From Hygrocybe punicea (lineage: Eukaryota > Basidiomycota > Agaricomycetes > Agaricales > Hygrophoraceae), in the NCBI GenBank assembly GCA_963556145.1, contig OY744463.1:5022001-5086000 (forward strand): DNA of 64,000 nucleotides. The letters run 5' to 3'. The notes under the pieces are model-generated. The model had not been told where the DNA came from and did not search any database. It worked only from the letters and a program-made list of their open reading frames with translations. Shown piece by piece: positions 11,801-21,339 of the stretch (the stretch's first letter is position 1; each line of letters starts with the position of its first letter). Position numbers and translations under genes: made by a program.

Positions 11801-13142
11801 CATCTCCGATCGCGGCTCGGTTTTCGTTTCACGTTTTATCACTGAATTATATTCCTTGATCGGTATCAAAGGACGTCCAACAACAGCATATCATCCACGC
11901 GCTGATGGACAAACGGAACGAATGAATCAAGAACTCGAAATTTTTCTTCGTTTCTTCACCAATTACCGACAAGATGATTGGCACGAATGGCTCGCTCTTG
12001 CCGAATTCGCATTAGCCAATCGCGAATCATCCGCGATTAAGACTTCCCCTTTCTTCGCCACACAAGGACAACATCCTTGGACCGGTCTCGACGTCGACAA
12101 GCATACTCCTATCGCAAATGAAGCCGTTAACGATTTCATTACACGAATGAAATCAGTACAACAGAAAATAGGCGAAATTGCGGACGTCACGAGACAAACC
12201 ATGAAGGATAAGTATGACAGTCATGTCACGAAAATTGTCTTCTCTCCTGGTGATAAAGTCTGGCTGAATGGAAAGAATCTGACCACAGATCGTCCGAACA
12301 AGAAGCTTGACAATCAAAAATTCGGTCCTTTCACCGTCCTTGACAAAATCGGATCATCGTCTTACAAGTTAAAATTACCGAAAGCCTGGAAGATCTTTCC
12401 CATATTTAACGTCGCTCTCCTCTCGCCATTCCAACCACCTTCCTCTTCCATACAACAAAAATACCATCTTCGACCACCTCCTGATATTATCGACAACGAC
12501 GATCATTACGAAATAGAACATATTCTTAACTCCCGCATACGTCGCAACAAACTATATTACTTAGTACATTGGCTCGACTATCCTCGTGACGAAGATTCCT
12601 GGATCCCTGCATCCGAAACTGCATATTGCCAGGATCTCGTCAACGATTTCCATAAATTACACCCCCGCGCCCCTTCATCTTTATCCCTTCGTTCTCTTTT
12701 TATTCTCCCCCCTTCCGTTATCCCTCCTTTCTCTTCCTCATCTATTTTGCTTACAATTTACCCACACAATGCCGCCCTCATCCATAATGGTTCAAAAAAC
12801 CATGAATTTCGCAAATACTTGTTCCCCCCTGGCATCACTCACGCATATCTCTACGAAACCGCTCCCGTTGATGCCATCACATCCATCATCGAAATCTCCT
12901 CTCCCGTCATTGCTCCTGCCCAGCTCACCGACATCACCGGCATTGGTAATCGCGACTTCAATTCCCGCAAGAAACCCTGTCCTTACGCTTTCCCTATTAT
13001 TCATCTTTATCGCCTTCCCTCACCAATCCCCTCCGCCGCCCTTTCTCACGAATATGATATTTCGACACCGCATCGTTTTTCCCTTCTCCCTTCTTCTTTT
13101 ACCCGCGATCATCCCGTAAACCCCGATCACCTCGTGTTTTAA
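8862..13142 (+). CDS. pol: Pol polyprotein with chromodomain, copy 1
   Basis: About 1426 codons without a start ATG at its head, expected to be made as a Gag-Pol frameshift product. Order along the protein: an aspartic protease region near residue 186 with DCG in place of the usual DTG/DSG; reverse transcriptase with YMDD at about 540; RNase H with ECDAS and TDHRNLEY; an integrase HHCC finger (from about 851) and DDE core (Asp in SVDMIG, Asp in ISDRGS, Glu after YHPRADGQTERMNQ); and a chromodomain at about 1214-1260. A low-complexity Ser/Pro-rich tail of some 165 residues follows. Uninterrupted and probably functional. Confidence 0.93.
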   Translation: MTKRREAQEATIARLEKDVYVCKQFDNVFTNLKALRNELRQTPTKEPKEESNTWRDTHVANDEEKTEPQKRKTTIESEFNAMETIVAIRATTMGYALDILNDWDIHDQWTDRISPGLVLTLNRRPIAEAVQWLVQNMPQDTPQEPRTLEPIRAVTQKDSELRMALLVHGFVSVPQDGRQYPMTGLIDCGCTICAIDVGYVTAHNIPTKPYLNPFNSYMSDGTQPKTGQITEYCELQMRIGDHQELLRFAVTTLAKMDIFLGYDWLKKHNPEIDWRENEIKFSRCLSGCGTSSTIRSTEFDTVVWERPLWFDQVMEETMDPVHFRSFMTKSTELAIKAQEQQKEKTFEELVPETYHEYRDVFEPSGFDELPARKPWDHAITLKPDAPDHHDCKLYPLSPIEKQDLDKFLDENLKTGRIRPSKSPYASPFFFVSKKDAAERRPIQDYRWLNSWTVDDKYPLPLINDIINQLAEAKYFTKLDVRWGFNNVRIKEGDEHKAAFLTPKGLFEPTVMFFGLKNSPPTFQRLMNHVFRYEIREGWLLVYMDDILIFSKSLEENQRRTKQVLKIFRENNLFLKPKKCTFDKEKVDYLGIIVGDGQVQMDPIKTNAITDWPVPTNQTELQRFIGFLNFYRRFVENFSQIASPLHKLTGKAKWDWTEEQQNAFDRLKTIITTDPILVLPVPDKKFTIECDASDYAIGAILSQEQPDGLFRPVAYMSTTMTPAERNYQIFDKELLAIIRSFEEWRHFLLGAKEQIDVYTDHRNLEYYRKPQDLTRRQARWIAFLQDYSFRLLYRKGSQNKKADLLSRRVDHKPKEKDNEGMIGLPDSLFILPEQTIRQILHATPTYDNIISLHHDIPTAGHPGRDKTIELISRTTTWPTIREDVERYITGCTECQQNKPRRGKQFGQLFPHDVPPYNWHTISVDMIGPLPESHGFDAILVVVDKRSKHPIFIATNTTLTSEGWARLFRDYVFKRFGMPRFIISDRGSVFVSRFITELYSLIGIKGRPTTAYHPRADGQTERMNQELEIFLRFFTNYRQDDWHEWLALAEFALANRESSAIKTSPFFATQGQHPWTGLDVDKHTPIANEAVNDFITRMKSVQQKIGEIADVTRQTMKDKYDSHVTKIVFSPGDKVWLNGKNLTTDRPNKKLDNQKFGPFTVLDKIGSSSYKLKLPKAWKIFPIFNVALLSPFQPPSSSIQQKYHLRPPPDIIDNDDHYEIEHILNSRIRRNKLYYLVHWLDYPRDEDSWIPASETAYCQDLVNDFHKLHPRAPSSLSLRSLFILPPSVIPPFSSSSILLTIYPHNAALIHNGSKNHEFRKYLFPPGITHAYLYETAPVDAITSIIEISSPVIAPAQLTDITGIGNRDFNSRKKPCPYAFPIIHLYRLPSPIPSAALSHEYDISTPHRFSLLPSSFTRDHPVNPDHLVF

Positions 13143-13225
13143 ATGCCTGCCCTAATCTTTCTCTTTTGTATATATCATCTGTTTTCCTCTCTTTCCCTTC
13201 CTTCGCTCTTTGCCTTCTTCCCTCT

Positions 13226-13987
13226 ATGTCTGCCTCCGCTGTTTATCTTCCTTCCTCGCCTTATTTCCGTCACCTTCCTCCTCGCTTCCGCATCCCTCGT
13301 TCGAAACGCCGTCTCTGTGGCCGTGATGTTCGCTTCGCCGTCGACCTGATGCCTCCTTCTTCGTTCGGCTCCATCCACCTCACGTCTGACATCGCTCATC
13401 TCGGCGTTGACCTCTTCTTCGCCCCCCGTACGTTTTACTCCGTGCGTCCCATTGGCCCTCCCCGTCCTGCTGTTCCACCGACTGTCCCTGTCTGGTTCAC
13501 CGATGACCCCGTCGATCCGTACCGTGAATTCATCGATTGCGCCGCCGTGTATGATTCCGTTTTCCCTCCGGTTAATCGGGACGATTCCCCTTGTTCCGGG
13601 GGTATTGTTACCTTTTACCCCGATCTAACCCCCGTTTCTGACCCCGACTCTGACACCACATCACAAAACAACGTCATAGCATGGGTCCAAAACATCATCG
13701 ACGACAATCAACGACGATATCCGAATCCACATGACTATCCTCATCATCCGATTGCCGCCGATACATCATACACGTTGGTACAAGCCCTTAACAACACCGC
13801 GCAGCACAATCACCGAATCAGCTGTCTGCTGACACCGGACATGCAACGTAGCCGATGGCCACCACGTTGGCACCCTAAAACGCACAGACCACGAAGCACA
13901 CGAAGACGCCGTTCATTTCGGAGATCATCTTCGACGCAGCCACACATGACGAAGAAGCCAGCCCTAAAGTCGTTCGATAGTATTTAG
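13226..13987 (+). CDS. ORF3 of the retrotransposon, running into the LTR, copy 1
   Basis: An open frame follows pol by about 80 bp. From ATG 13226 it encodes 253 residues; an in-frame ATG at 13166 would give 273. It passes through the end of the internal region into U3 of LTR 2 and stops at 13987, 28 nt before the predicted R start. The protein is basic and Pro/Arg-rich with no domain I recognise. Two copies are intact over the internal part, but whether it is translated is unknown. Confidence 0.45.
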   Translation: MSASAVYLPSSPYFRHLPPRFRIPRSKRRLCGRDVRFAVDLMPPSSFGSIHLTSDIAHLGVDLFFAPRTFYSVRPIGPPRPAVPPTVPVWFTDDPVDPYREFIDCAAVYDSVFPPVNRDDSPCSGGIVTFYPDLTPVSDPDSDTTSQNNVIAWVQNIIDDNQRRYPNPHDYPHHPIAADTSYTLVQALNNTAQHNHRISCLLTPDMQRSRWPPRWHPKTHRPRSTRRRRSFRRSSSTQPHMTKKPALKSFDSI

Positions 13988-14167
13988 TCACGGACAATTG
14001 TAGTCAGTATCCTTAAGTTTAGTCTAGCTACTCTTCCCCCGATTGCTACCTGACACCCAGATTCCTCCCTCTTCGTACATTTGTTTGTATCCGCTTTTCT
14101 CCCTATCAATCATCCTCGTTTGGTTCTTTGTTGCCGGAGTCCGCTATAAGAACAGCGATCCGTAACA
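13606..14167 (+). repeat. LTR 2 (shared central LTR)
   Basis: 562 bp, identical to LTR 1 except C13722. It serves as 3' LTR for the first internal region and 5' LTR for the second. A short G-rich tract (13598-13602) just before it is the best polypurine-tract candidate. Confidence 0.93.
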
Positions 14168-14169
14168 TA

Positions 14170-14180
14170 AGACTAAACTT
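14170..14180 (+). other. Self-priming primer-binding site, copy 2
   Basis: The same 11-nt site sits two bases after LTR 2 and is complementary to 14015-14025 within that LTR. Confidence 0.8.
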
Positions 14181-14413
14181 TCTCTACTCCCCCGACAACG
14201 AACCAAAACAACCTGGAACCTCGACGATACCGAACCCCAAATTGGGAACACGACGACGAATATCATCTTGCACCCGAGACGTCAGATTCCTCTGACGACA
14301 ACTTCGACCACTACGTCGCAGAACAGACTACCTTCCGACCCCCGTCTTTCCCCCCGCCATCATTTTCTACTTCAACACTTGCTCTTCACCATCAAACACA
14401 CACACATAACAGA

Positions 14414-15427
14414 ATGTCGGACACCGAAGAAAACCGCGAAACCCAAGATACCACCACTGTTGCACCCGCAGCCCCGTCATCTCCCAAATCTCATATCGCT
14501 CCGCCGGCTAAATACGATGGAAACAAAGCAGGATTCAAAACGTTTCTCCGAAGTGCCCACATCTACATCCGAGCAAACATTACCGCTTTCGATTCAGAGG
14601 AGAAACAAATCCTTTTTATCCTCTCGTATTTGCAAGGCGGACTCGCCGGACGATGGGCGGACGAGTACGTCGACATTGCCTTGCAGCACGACCCCGTCAA
14701 TTTCGGAAGTCTGGACGACTTCACGAAGGAATTTAGACGACACTTTGAAAAGCCGGATCAGAAGAAGGACGCATTGACCAAGTTGAACGACTTGCGTCAA
14801 GGAAAGATGACAGCAGACGAATTTTGGATCGAGTTTGATACTCTCCGACGTCTCGCTGGACTCAGTGAAATGTTCAATGAGAGTTATCTCATTCAACTCG
14901 TCGAACTTCATATGAACAAGCCATTGATCGATCAGATCTATACTGGGATGCTGATCCCAACTTCCATCGAGGAATGGCGCGAGCAAACGGTCAGACTTGA
15001 CCAACAATGGCGACGTCGCCAGGAACAAGTACGATCAATGAATCTACCCACGAAAACACGATACAATCCAAACGCGACAACTACATCGACTACTCCTCGA
15101 CCGCAACAAACATCAGCACCTCACCCACAGTCAGAATCTGTCCCGATGGACATCGACAAACAACAAACGTCACCTCAACGGCAAACGTTTACTCGCTTGA
15201 CAGATGAACAACGATTGGATTTTATGAAGAAAGGAATTTGCTTTAAATGTCGACAACCCGGACATATCTCACGTAATTGTCCGGAACAACAAGGACGACA
15301 ACAGATTCGTTCTATGGAGACCGTTCCACAAACACCGAGACAACAGCAAGACGATGGCAAAGACGCCCGGATTGCAGCATTGATGGATGAGTTGACGGCG
15401 TTGAAATTGAAGCAAGAGGGTTTTTGA
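14414..15427 (+). CDS. gag: Gag polyprotein, copy 2
   Basis: Identical to copy 1 except for one Arg-to-His change caused by A15123, in the linker before the CCHC zinc knuckle. Length 337 codons, TGA at 15425-15427, same overlap with pol. Confidence 0.93.
   Translation: MSDTEENRETQDTTTVAPAAPSSPKSHIAPPAKYDGNKAGFKTFLRSAHIYIRANITAFDSEEKQILFILSYLQGGLAGRWADEYVDIALQHDPVNFGSLDDFTKEFRRHFEKPDQKKDALTKLNDLRQGKMTADEFWIEFDTLRRLAGLSEMFNESYLIQLVELHMNKPLIDQIYTGMLIPTSIEEWREQTVRLDQQWRRRQEQVRSMNLPTKTRYNPNATTTSTTPRPQQTSAPHPQSESVPMDIDKQQTSPQRQTFTRLTDEQRLDFMKKGICFKCRQPGHISRNCPEQQGRQQIRSMETVPQTPRQQQDDGKDARIAALMDELTALKLKQEGF
15418..15424 (+). promoter_or_regulatory. -1 ribosomal frameshift heptamer G GGT TTT, copy 2
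   Basis: The same slippery heptamer as in the first copy, directly before the gag stop codon. Confidence 0.75.
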
Positions 15428-18400
15428 CGAAGCGACGTGAAGCGCAAGAGGCCACGATCGCACGACTCGAGAAAGATGTATACGTATGTAAACAATTTGA
15501 CAACGTTTTCACCAATCTCAAAGCCCTCCGCAACGAATTAAGACAAACACCAACAAAAGAGCCGAAAGAAGAAAGCAACACGTGGCGAGATACCCATGTT
15601 GCGAATGACGAAGAGAAAACCGAACCCCAGAAAAGAAAAACAACAATCGAATCCGAGTTCAATGCGATGGAAACGATCGTTGCTATTCGCGCGACTACGA
15701 TGGGTTATGCCCTAGACATCTTAAATGATTGGGACATCCATGACCAATGGACGGACAGAATTTCACCAGGACTCGTCCTAACACTTAACCGACGACCTAT
15801 CGCAGAAGCAGTACAATGGTTAGTACAAAACATGCCACAGGATACACCACAAGAACCGCGGACATTGGAACCAATACGAGCTGTGACACAAAAGGATTCC
15901 GAACTCCGTATGGCCTTATTGGTTCATGGTTTTGTCTCCGTTCCACAGGATGGACGACAATATCCTATGACGGGTCTAATCGACTGCGGATGTACCATTT
16001 GTGCCATCGACGTCGGATATGTTACAGCACACAACATACCAACGAAACCATACCTAAATCCGTTCAATTCCTATATGAGTGATGGAACACAACCAAAAAC
16101 GGGACAGATCACGGAATATTGTGAATTGCAAATGCGCATCGGTGATCATCAGGAATTACTTCGTTTTGCAGTAACGACATTGGCCAAGATGGATATTTTC
16201 CTCGGATACGATTGGTTGAAGAAGCATAACCCAGAGATTGATTGGCGAGAAAATGAGATCAAGTTTTCTCGATGTCTTTCTGGTTGCGGAACGTCATCAA
16301 CAATACGTTCAACGGAATTTGACACGGTAGTTTGGGAACGACCCCTTTGGTTCGATCAAGTCATGGAAGAAACAATGGATCCCGTACACTTTCGCTCATT
16401 CATGACAAAATCAACGGAACTCGCCATCAAAGCACAAGAACAACAAAAAGAAAAGACGTTCGAGGAATTAGTACCTGAAACATACCATGAATATCGAGAT
16501 GTTTTCGAACCATCCGGCTTCGATGAATTACCAGCACGAAAACCATGGGATCACGCTATAACGTTGAAACCAGATGCACCAGATCATCATGATTGCAAAT
16601 TGTATCCGTTATCGCCGATCGAAAAACAAGATCTCGATAAATTCTTAGACGAAAATCTGAAAACTGGACGAATTCGCCCTTCCAAATCACCGTACGCATC
16701 TCCTTTCTTCTTCGTATCGAAGAAAGATGCCGCCGAACGACGACCAATACAGGATTATCGATGGTTGAATTCATGGACAGTCGATGACAAATATCCATTG
16801 CCATTAATCAATGATATAATCAATCAATTAGCCGAAGCCAAATATTTCACAAAATTGGATGTACGATGGGGATTCAACAATGTCCGTATCAAGGAAGGCG
16901 ATGAACATAAAGCCGCTTTTCTGACACCAAAAGGTTTATTCGAACCGACGGTCATGTTCTTTGGCCTGAAGAATTCACCACCGACATTTCAACGGTTAAT
17001 GAATCACGTTTTCCGATATGAAATACGTGAAGGATGGCTTTTGGTATACATGGATGACATCTTGATTTTCTCCAAATCCCTCGAAGAAAACCAAAGACGA
17101 ACGAAACAAGTTTTGAAGATCTTCCGCGAGAACAATCTTTTCTTGAAACCGAAGAAATGTACATTCGATAAGGAAAAGGTCGATTATCTTGGAATTATCG
17201 TCGGAGATGGCCAAGTTCAGATGGATCCCATCAAAACCAATGCCATCACTGATTGGCCCGTTCCAACAAACCAAACCGAATTACAACGATTCATTGGTTT
17301 CCTGAATTTCTATCGTCGTTTCGTTGAGAACTTTTCACAGATCGCAAGCCCATTACATAAATTGACGGGAAAAGCAAAATGGGATTGGACAGAAGAACAA
17401 CAAAACGCATTCGATCGATTAAAAACCATCATAACGACCGATCCAATCCTCGTGTTACCTGTCCCCGATAAGAAATTCACCATCGAATGTGACGCATCAG
17501 ATTATGCGATCGGTGCTATCCTTTCGCAGGAACAACCTGACGGTCTTTTCCGCCCTGTCGCATACATGTCAACAACAATGACACCAGCGGAACGCAATTA
17601 CCAAATCTTCGATAAAGAATTACTTGCGATTATACGAAGTTTCGAAGAATGGCGACATTTTCTCCTAGGGGCAAAAGAACAAATTGATGTTTACACCGAT
17701 CATCGGAATCTCGAATATTACCGCAAACCGCAAGATCTCACCCGGCGACAGGCTCGTTGGATCGCATTTTTACAGGACTATAGTTTCCGTTTGTTATATC
17801 GTAAAGGATCGCAAAACAAAAAAGCCGATCTCCTTTCACGACGTGTTGATCATAAACCCAAAGAAAAAGACAATGAAGGTATGATCGGTCTTCCTGACTC
17901 TTTATTTATTTTACCAGAACAAACAATCCGACAAATACTTCATGCGACTCCTACATACGACAACATCATTTCCCTACATCACGATATTCCCACCGCAGGC
18001 CATCCTGGACGTGATAAAACGATTGAATTAATCTCACGAACAACAACATGGCCAACCATCCGAGAAGACGTCGAACGGTATATTACTGGTTGTACCGAAT
18101 GTCAACAAAATAAGCCACGGCGAGGAAAACAATTCGGACAACTTTTCCCTCACGATGTACCACCGTACAATTGGCATACAATTTCTGTCGATATGATTGG
18201 CCCTTTACCTGAATCACATGGTTTTGACGCCATCTTGGTTGTCGTTGACAAACGATCAAAACATCCGATCTTCATCGCCACAAATACAACGTTGACATCA
18301 GAAGGATGGGCACGCTTATTCCGGGATTACGTCTTTAAACGTTTTGGCATGCCCCGCTTCATCATCTCCGATCGCGGCTCGGTTTTCGTTTCACGTTTTA

Positions 18401-19704
18401 TCACTGAATTATATTCCTTGATCGGTATCAAAGGACGTCCAACAACAGCATATCATCCACGCGCTGATGGACAAACGGAACGAATGAATCAAGAACTCGA
18501 AATTTTTCTTCGTTTCTTCACCAATTACCGACAAGATGATTGGCACGAATGGCTCGCTCTTGCCGAATTCGCATTAGCCAATCGCGAATCATCCGCGATT
18601 AAGACTTCCCCTTTCTTCGCCACACAAGGACAACATCCTTGGACCGGTCTCGACGTCGACAAGCATACTCCTATCGCAAATGAAGCCGTTAACGATTTCA
18701 TTACACGAATGAAATCAGTACAACAGAAAATAGGCGAAATTGCGGACGTCACGAGACAAACCATGAAGGATAAGTATGACAGTCATGTCACGAAAATTGT
18801 CTTCTCTCCTGGTGATAAAGTCTGGCTGAATGGAAAGAATCTGACCACAGATCGTCCGAACAAGAAGCTTGACAATCAAAAATTCGGTCCTTTCACCGTC
18901 CTTGACAAAATCGGATCATCGTCTTACAAGTTAAAATTACCGAAAGCCTGGAAGATCTTTCCCATATTTAACGTCGCTCTCCTCTCGCCATTCCAACCAC
19001 CTTCCTCTTCCATACAACAAAAATACCATCTTCGACCACCTCCTGATATTATCGACAACGACGATCATTACGAAATAGAACATATTCTTAACTCCCGCAT
19101 ACGTCGCAACAAACTATATTACTTAGTACATTGGCTCGACTATCCTCGTGACGAAGATTCCTGGATCCCTGCATCCGAAACTGCATATTGCCAGGATCTC
19201 GTCAACGATTTCCATAAATTACACCCCCGCGCCCCTTCATCTTTATCCCTTCGTTCTCTTTTTATTCTCCCCCCTTCCGTTATCCCTCCTTTCTCTTCCT
19301 CATCTATTTTGCTTACAATTTACCCACACAATGCCGCCCTCATCCATAATGGTTCAAAAAACCATGAATTTCGCAAATACTTGTTCCCCCCTGGCATCAC
19401 TCACGCATATCTCTACGAAACCGCTCCCGTTGATGCCATCACATCCATCATCGAAATCTCCTCTCCCGTCATTGCTCCTGCCCAGCTCACCGACATCACC
19501 GGCATTGGTAATCGCGACTTCAATTCCCGCAAGAAACCCTGTCCTTACGCTTTCCCTATTATTCATCTTTATCGCCTTCCCTCACCAATCCCCTCCGCCG
19601 CCCTTTCTCACGAATATGATATTTCGACACCGCATCGTTTTTCCCTTCTCCCTTCTTCTTTTACCCGCGATCATCCCGTAAACCCCGATCACCTCGTGTT
19701 TTAA
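15424..19704 (+). CDS. pol: Pol polyprotein with chromodomain, copy 2
   Basis: 1426 codons, the same protein as copy 1: protease (DCG variant), reverse transcriptase, RNase H, integrase and chromodomain. No stop or frameshift is seen, so both units of the array could supply enzymes. Confidence 0.93.
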   Translation: MTKRREAQEATIARLEKDVYVCKQFDNVFTNLKALRNELRQTPTKEPKEESNTWRDTHVANDEEKTEPQKRKTTIESEFNAMETIVAIRATTMGYALDILNDWDIHDQWTDRISPGLVLTLNRRPIAEAVQWLVQNMPQDTPQEPRTLEPIRAVTQKDSELRMALLVHGFVSVPQDGRQYPMTGLIDCGCTICAIDVGYVTAHNIPTKPYLNPFNSYMSDGTQPKTGQITEYCELQMRIGDHQELLRFAVTTLAKMDIFLGYDWLKKHNPEIDWRENEIKFSRCLSGCGTSSTIRSTEFDTVVWERPLWFDQVMEETMDPVHFRSFMTKSTELAIKAQEQQKEKTFEELVPETYHEYRDVFEPSGFDELPARKPWDHAITLKPDAPDHHDCKLYPLSPIEKQDLDKFLDENLKTGRIRPSKSPYASPFFFVSKKDAAERRPIQDYRWLNSWTVDDKYPLPLINDIINQLAEAKYFTKLDVRWGFNNVRIKEGDEHKAAFLTPKGLFEPTVMFFGLKNSPPTFQRLMNHVFRYEIREGWLLVYMDDILIFSKSLEENQRRTKQVLKIFRENNLFLKPKKCTFDKEKVDYLGIIVGDGQVQMDPIKTNAITDWPVPTNQTELQRFIGFLNFYRRFVENFSQIASPLHKLTGKAKWDWTEEQQNAFDRLKTIITTDPILVLPVPDKKFTIECDASDYAIGAILSQEQPDGLFRPVAYMSTTMTPAERNYQIFDKELLAIIRSFEEWRHFLLGAKEQIDVYTDHRNLEYYRKPQDLTRRQARWIAFLQDYSFRLLYRKGSQNKKADLLSRRVDHKPKEKDNEGMIGLPDSLFILPEQTIRQILHATPTYDNIISLHHDIPTAGHPGRDKTIELISRTTTWPTIREDVERYITGCTECQQNKPRRGKQFGQLFPHDVPPYNWHTISVDMIGPLPESHGFDAILVVVDKRSKHPIFIATNTTLTSEGWARLFRDYVFKRFGMPRFIISDRGSVFVSRFITELYSLIGIKGRPTTAYHPRADGQTERMNQELEIFLRFFTNYRQDDWHEWLALAEFALANRESSAIKTSPFFATQGQHPWTGLDVDKHTPIANEAVNDFITRMKSVQQKIGEIADVTRQTMKDKYDSHVTKIVFSPGDKVWLNGKNLTTDRPNKKLDNQKFGPFTVLDKIGSSSYKLKLPKAWKIFPIFNVALLSPFQPPSSSIQQKYHLRPPPDIIDNDDHYEIEHILNSRIRRNKLYYLVHWLDYPRDEDSWIPASETAYCQDLVNDFHKLHPRAPSSLSLRSLFILPPSVIPPFSSSSILLTIYPHNAALIHNGSKNHEFRKYLFPPGITHAYLYETAPVDAITSIIEISSPVIAPAQLTDITGIGNRDFNSRKKPCPYAFPIIHLYRLPSPIPSAALSHEYDISTPHRFSLLPSSFTRDHPVNPDHLVF

Positions 19705-19787
19705 ATGCCTGCCCTAATCTTTCTCTTTTGTATATATCATCTGTTTTCCTCTCTTTCCCTTCCTTCGCTCTTTGCCTTCTTCCCTCT

Positions 19788-20510
19788 ATGTCTGCCTCCG
19801 CTGTTTATCTTCCTTCCTCGCCTTATTTCCGTCACCTTCCTCCTCGCTTCCGCATCCCTCGTTCGAAACGCCGTCTCTGTGGCCGTGATGTTCGCTTCGC
19901 CGTCGACCTGATGCCTCCTTCTTCGTTCGGCTCCATCCACCTCACGTCTGACATCGCTCATCTCGGCGTTGACCTCTTCTTCGCCCCCCGTACGTTTTAC
20001 TCCGTGCGTCCCATTGGCCCTCCCCGTCCTGCTGTTCCACCGACTGTCCCTGTCTGGTTCACCGATGACCCCGTCGATCCGTACCGTGAATTCATCGATT
20101 GCGCCGCCGTGTATGATTCCGTTTTCCCTCCGGTTAATCGGGACGATTCCCCTTGTTCCGGGGGTATTGTTACCTTTTACCCCGATCTAACCCCCGTTTC
20201 TGACCCCGACTCTGACACCACATCACAAAACAACGTCATAGCATGGGTCCAAAACATCATCGACGACAATCAACGACGATATCCGAATCCACATGACTAT
20301 CCTCATCATCCGATTGCCGCCGATACATCATACACGTTGGTACAAGCCCTTAACAACACCGCGCAGCACAATCACCGAATCAGCTGTCTGCTGACACCGG
20401 ACATGCAACGTAGCCGATGGCCACCACGTTGGCACCCTAAAACGCACAGACCACGAAGCACACGAAGAGCCGTTCATTTCGGAGATCATCTTCGACGCAG
20501 CCACACATGA
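19788..20510 (+). CDS. ORF3 of the retrotransposon, copy 2 with altered C-terminus
   Basis: Same as the first ORF3 up to LTR 3, where the 1-bp deletion near 20469 shifts the frame, replacing the last residues and ending at 20510. An in-frame ATG at 19728 is an alternative start. Confidence 0.4.
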   Translation: MSASAVYLPSSPYFRHLPPRFRIPRSKRRLCGRDVRFAVDLMPPSSFGSIHLTSDIAHLGVDLFFAPRTFYSVRPIGPPRPAVPPTVPVWFTDDPVDPYREFIDCAAVYDSVFPPVNRDDSPCSGGIVTFYPDLTPVSDPDSDTTSQNNVIAWVQNIIDDNQRRYPNPHDYPHHPIAADTSYTLVQALNNTAQHNHRISCLLTPDMQRSRWPPRWHPKTHRPRSTRRAVHFGDHLRRSHT

Positions 20511-20728
20511 CGAAGAAGCCAGCCCTAAAGTCGTTCGATAGTATTTAGTCACGGACAATTGTAGTCAGTATCCTTAAGTTTAGTCTAGCTACTCTTCCCC
20601 CGATTGCTACCTGACACCCAGATTCCTCCCTCTTCGTACATTTGTTTGTATCCGCTTTTCTCCCTATCAATCATCCTCGTTTGGTTCTTTGTTGCCGGAG
20701 TCCGCTATAAGAACAGCGATCCGTAACA
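20168..20728 (+). repeat. LTR 3 of the retrotransposon array
   Basis: 561 bp. It matches LTR 2 except for loss of one C near 20469, which changes the frame of the ORF that runs into it. It is followed by the AATCT target duplication at 20729-20733. Confidence 0.93.
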
Positions 20729-21339
20729 AATCTACTTTCGGACATGTCTACTTCGGCCGATGGTAAGCTACAAATAAAGGTTGGAATGGGGATGTGGAAA
20801 GGGGGGTTGCAAAGCAATGAAGACAGGAAATGGAGGGGAAAACAAATATGCAAGGAAAAGATCTAGAAAGTCCTACATATCTCCGAAAGGACGAGGGGAT
20901 GCATAAATAAAGTAAATCCGAAGTCGGGGATTGAGTCCGAAGAGATCCATCTCCTGGAATTGGAACTCCGAGGCATTTGAGGCTGCCAGATTTAGCCCAA
21001 AAGCGGCCGTCACAAAGCGGCATGTGTCGGGTTACGTCGGTCACGTCGGGTCATGTCACGTCACATCACGTCGGGTCACGTCGGGTTCGAATGCAAGTCG
21101 AATGGCGGCATCGGGTTGGTCCGGATTCGTGATATATCGATGATACGGACTCAGAGGGACGTCAACCCTCTACAACACCTTTCACAAAAGAGAGGTAATA
21201 GTTTTAGTTGACGAGTACAATACACCGATGTCGTATGCTACTCGCCATGGCTATTTTACTCAGGTGTGTCTCCATAAGTCAAATAAAGATTTTACTCAAC
21301 ATTTTGAAGGCCAACAATTTCTTCTGCAAGGTTTTTTCG

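Larger units (their letters stand above)
7044..20728 (+). mobile_element. Tandem Ty3/gypsy chromovirus array (LTR-int-LTR-int-LTR)
   Basis: Two complete internal regions share the central LTR, with an exact period of 6562 bp. The array has a single 5-bp target duplication, AATCT, at 7039-7043 and 20729-20733. Copies are almost identical: G8561 against A15123 in gag, T7160 against C13722 in the LTR, and a 1-bp deletion in the third LTR near 20469. This implies recent insertion. The RT-RNase H-integrase order and C-terminal chromodomain place it in Metaviridae chromoviruses. The dimer could arise by LTR-LTR unequal recombination or by integration of a multimeric cDNA. Confidence 0.93.
6664..21153. 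mobile_element. Probable solo LTR split by the nested retrotransposon array
   Basis: The insertion in the AAA-ATPase gene begins with TGTCAG at 6664 and ends with ACTCA at 21153, flanked by GAGGG on both sides (6659-6663 and 21154-21158). TG...CA ends and a 5-bp duplication are the signature of an LTR. Without the nested array its own length is 800 bp (6664-7043 plus 20734-21153) and it contains no coding frame I recognise, so a solo LTR is the simplest reading. The right part includes a degenerate CGTCGGGT repeat near 21027-21090. A different TG/CA-ended non-autonomous element cannot be excluded. Confidence 0.55.

Noticed and set aside
8032..19600. Many antisense and off-frame open frames inside the retrotransposon units
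   Set aside because: They repeat exactly in both units only because the DNA is duplicated, and they overlap gag and pol completely.
7044..20728. Possible CRISPR or satellite array because of the periodic repeats
   Set aside because: Period is 6562 bp and the units are full retrotransposons; no short direct repeats with spacers exist.
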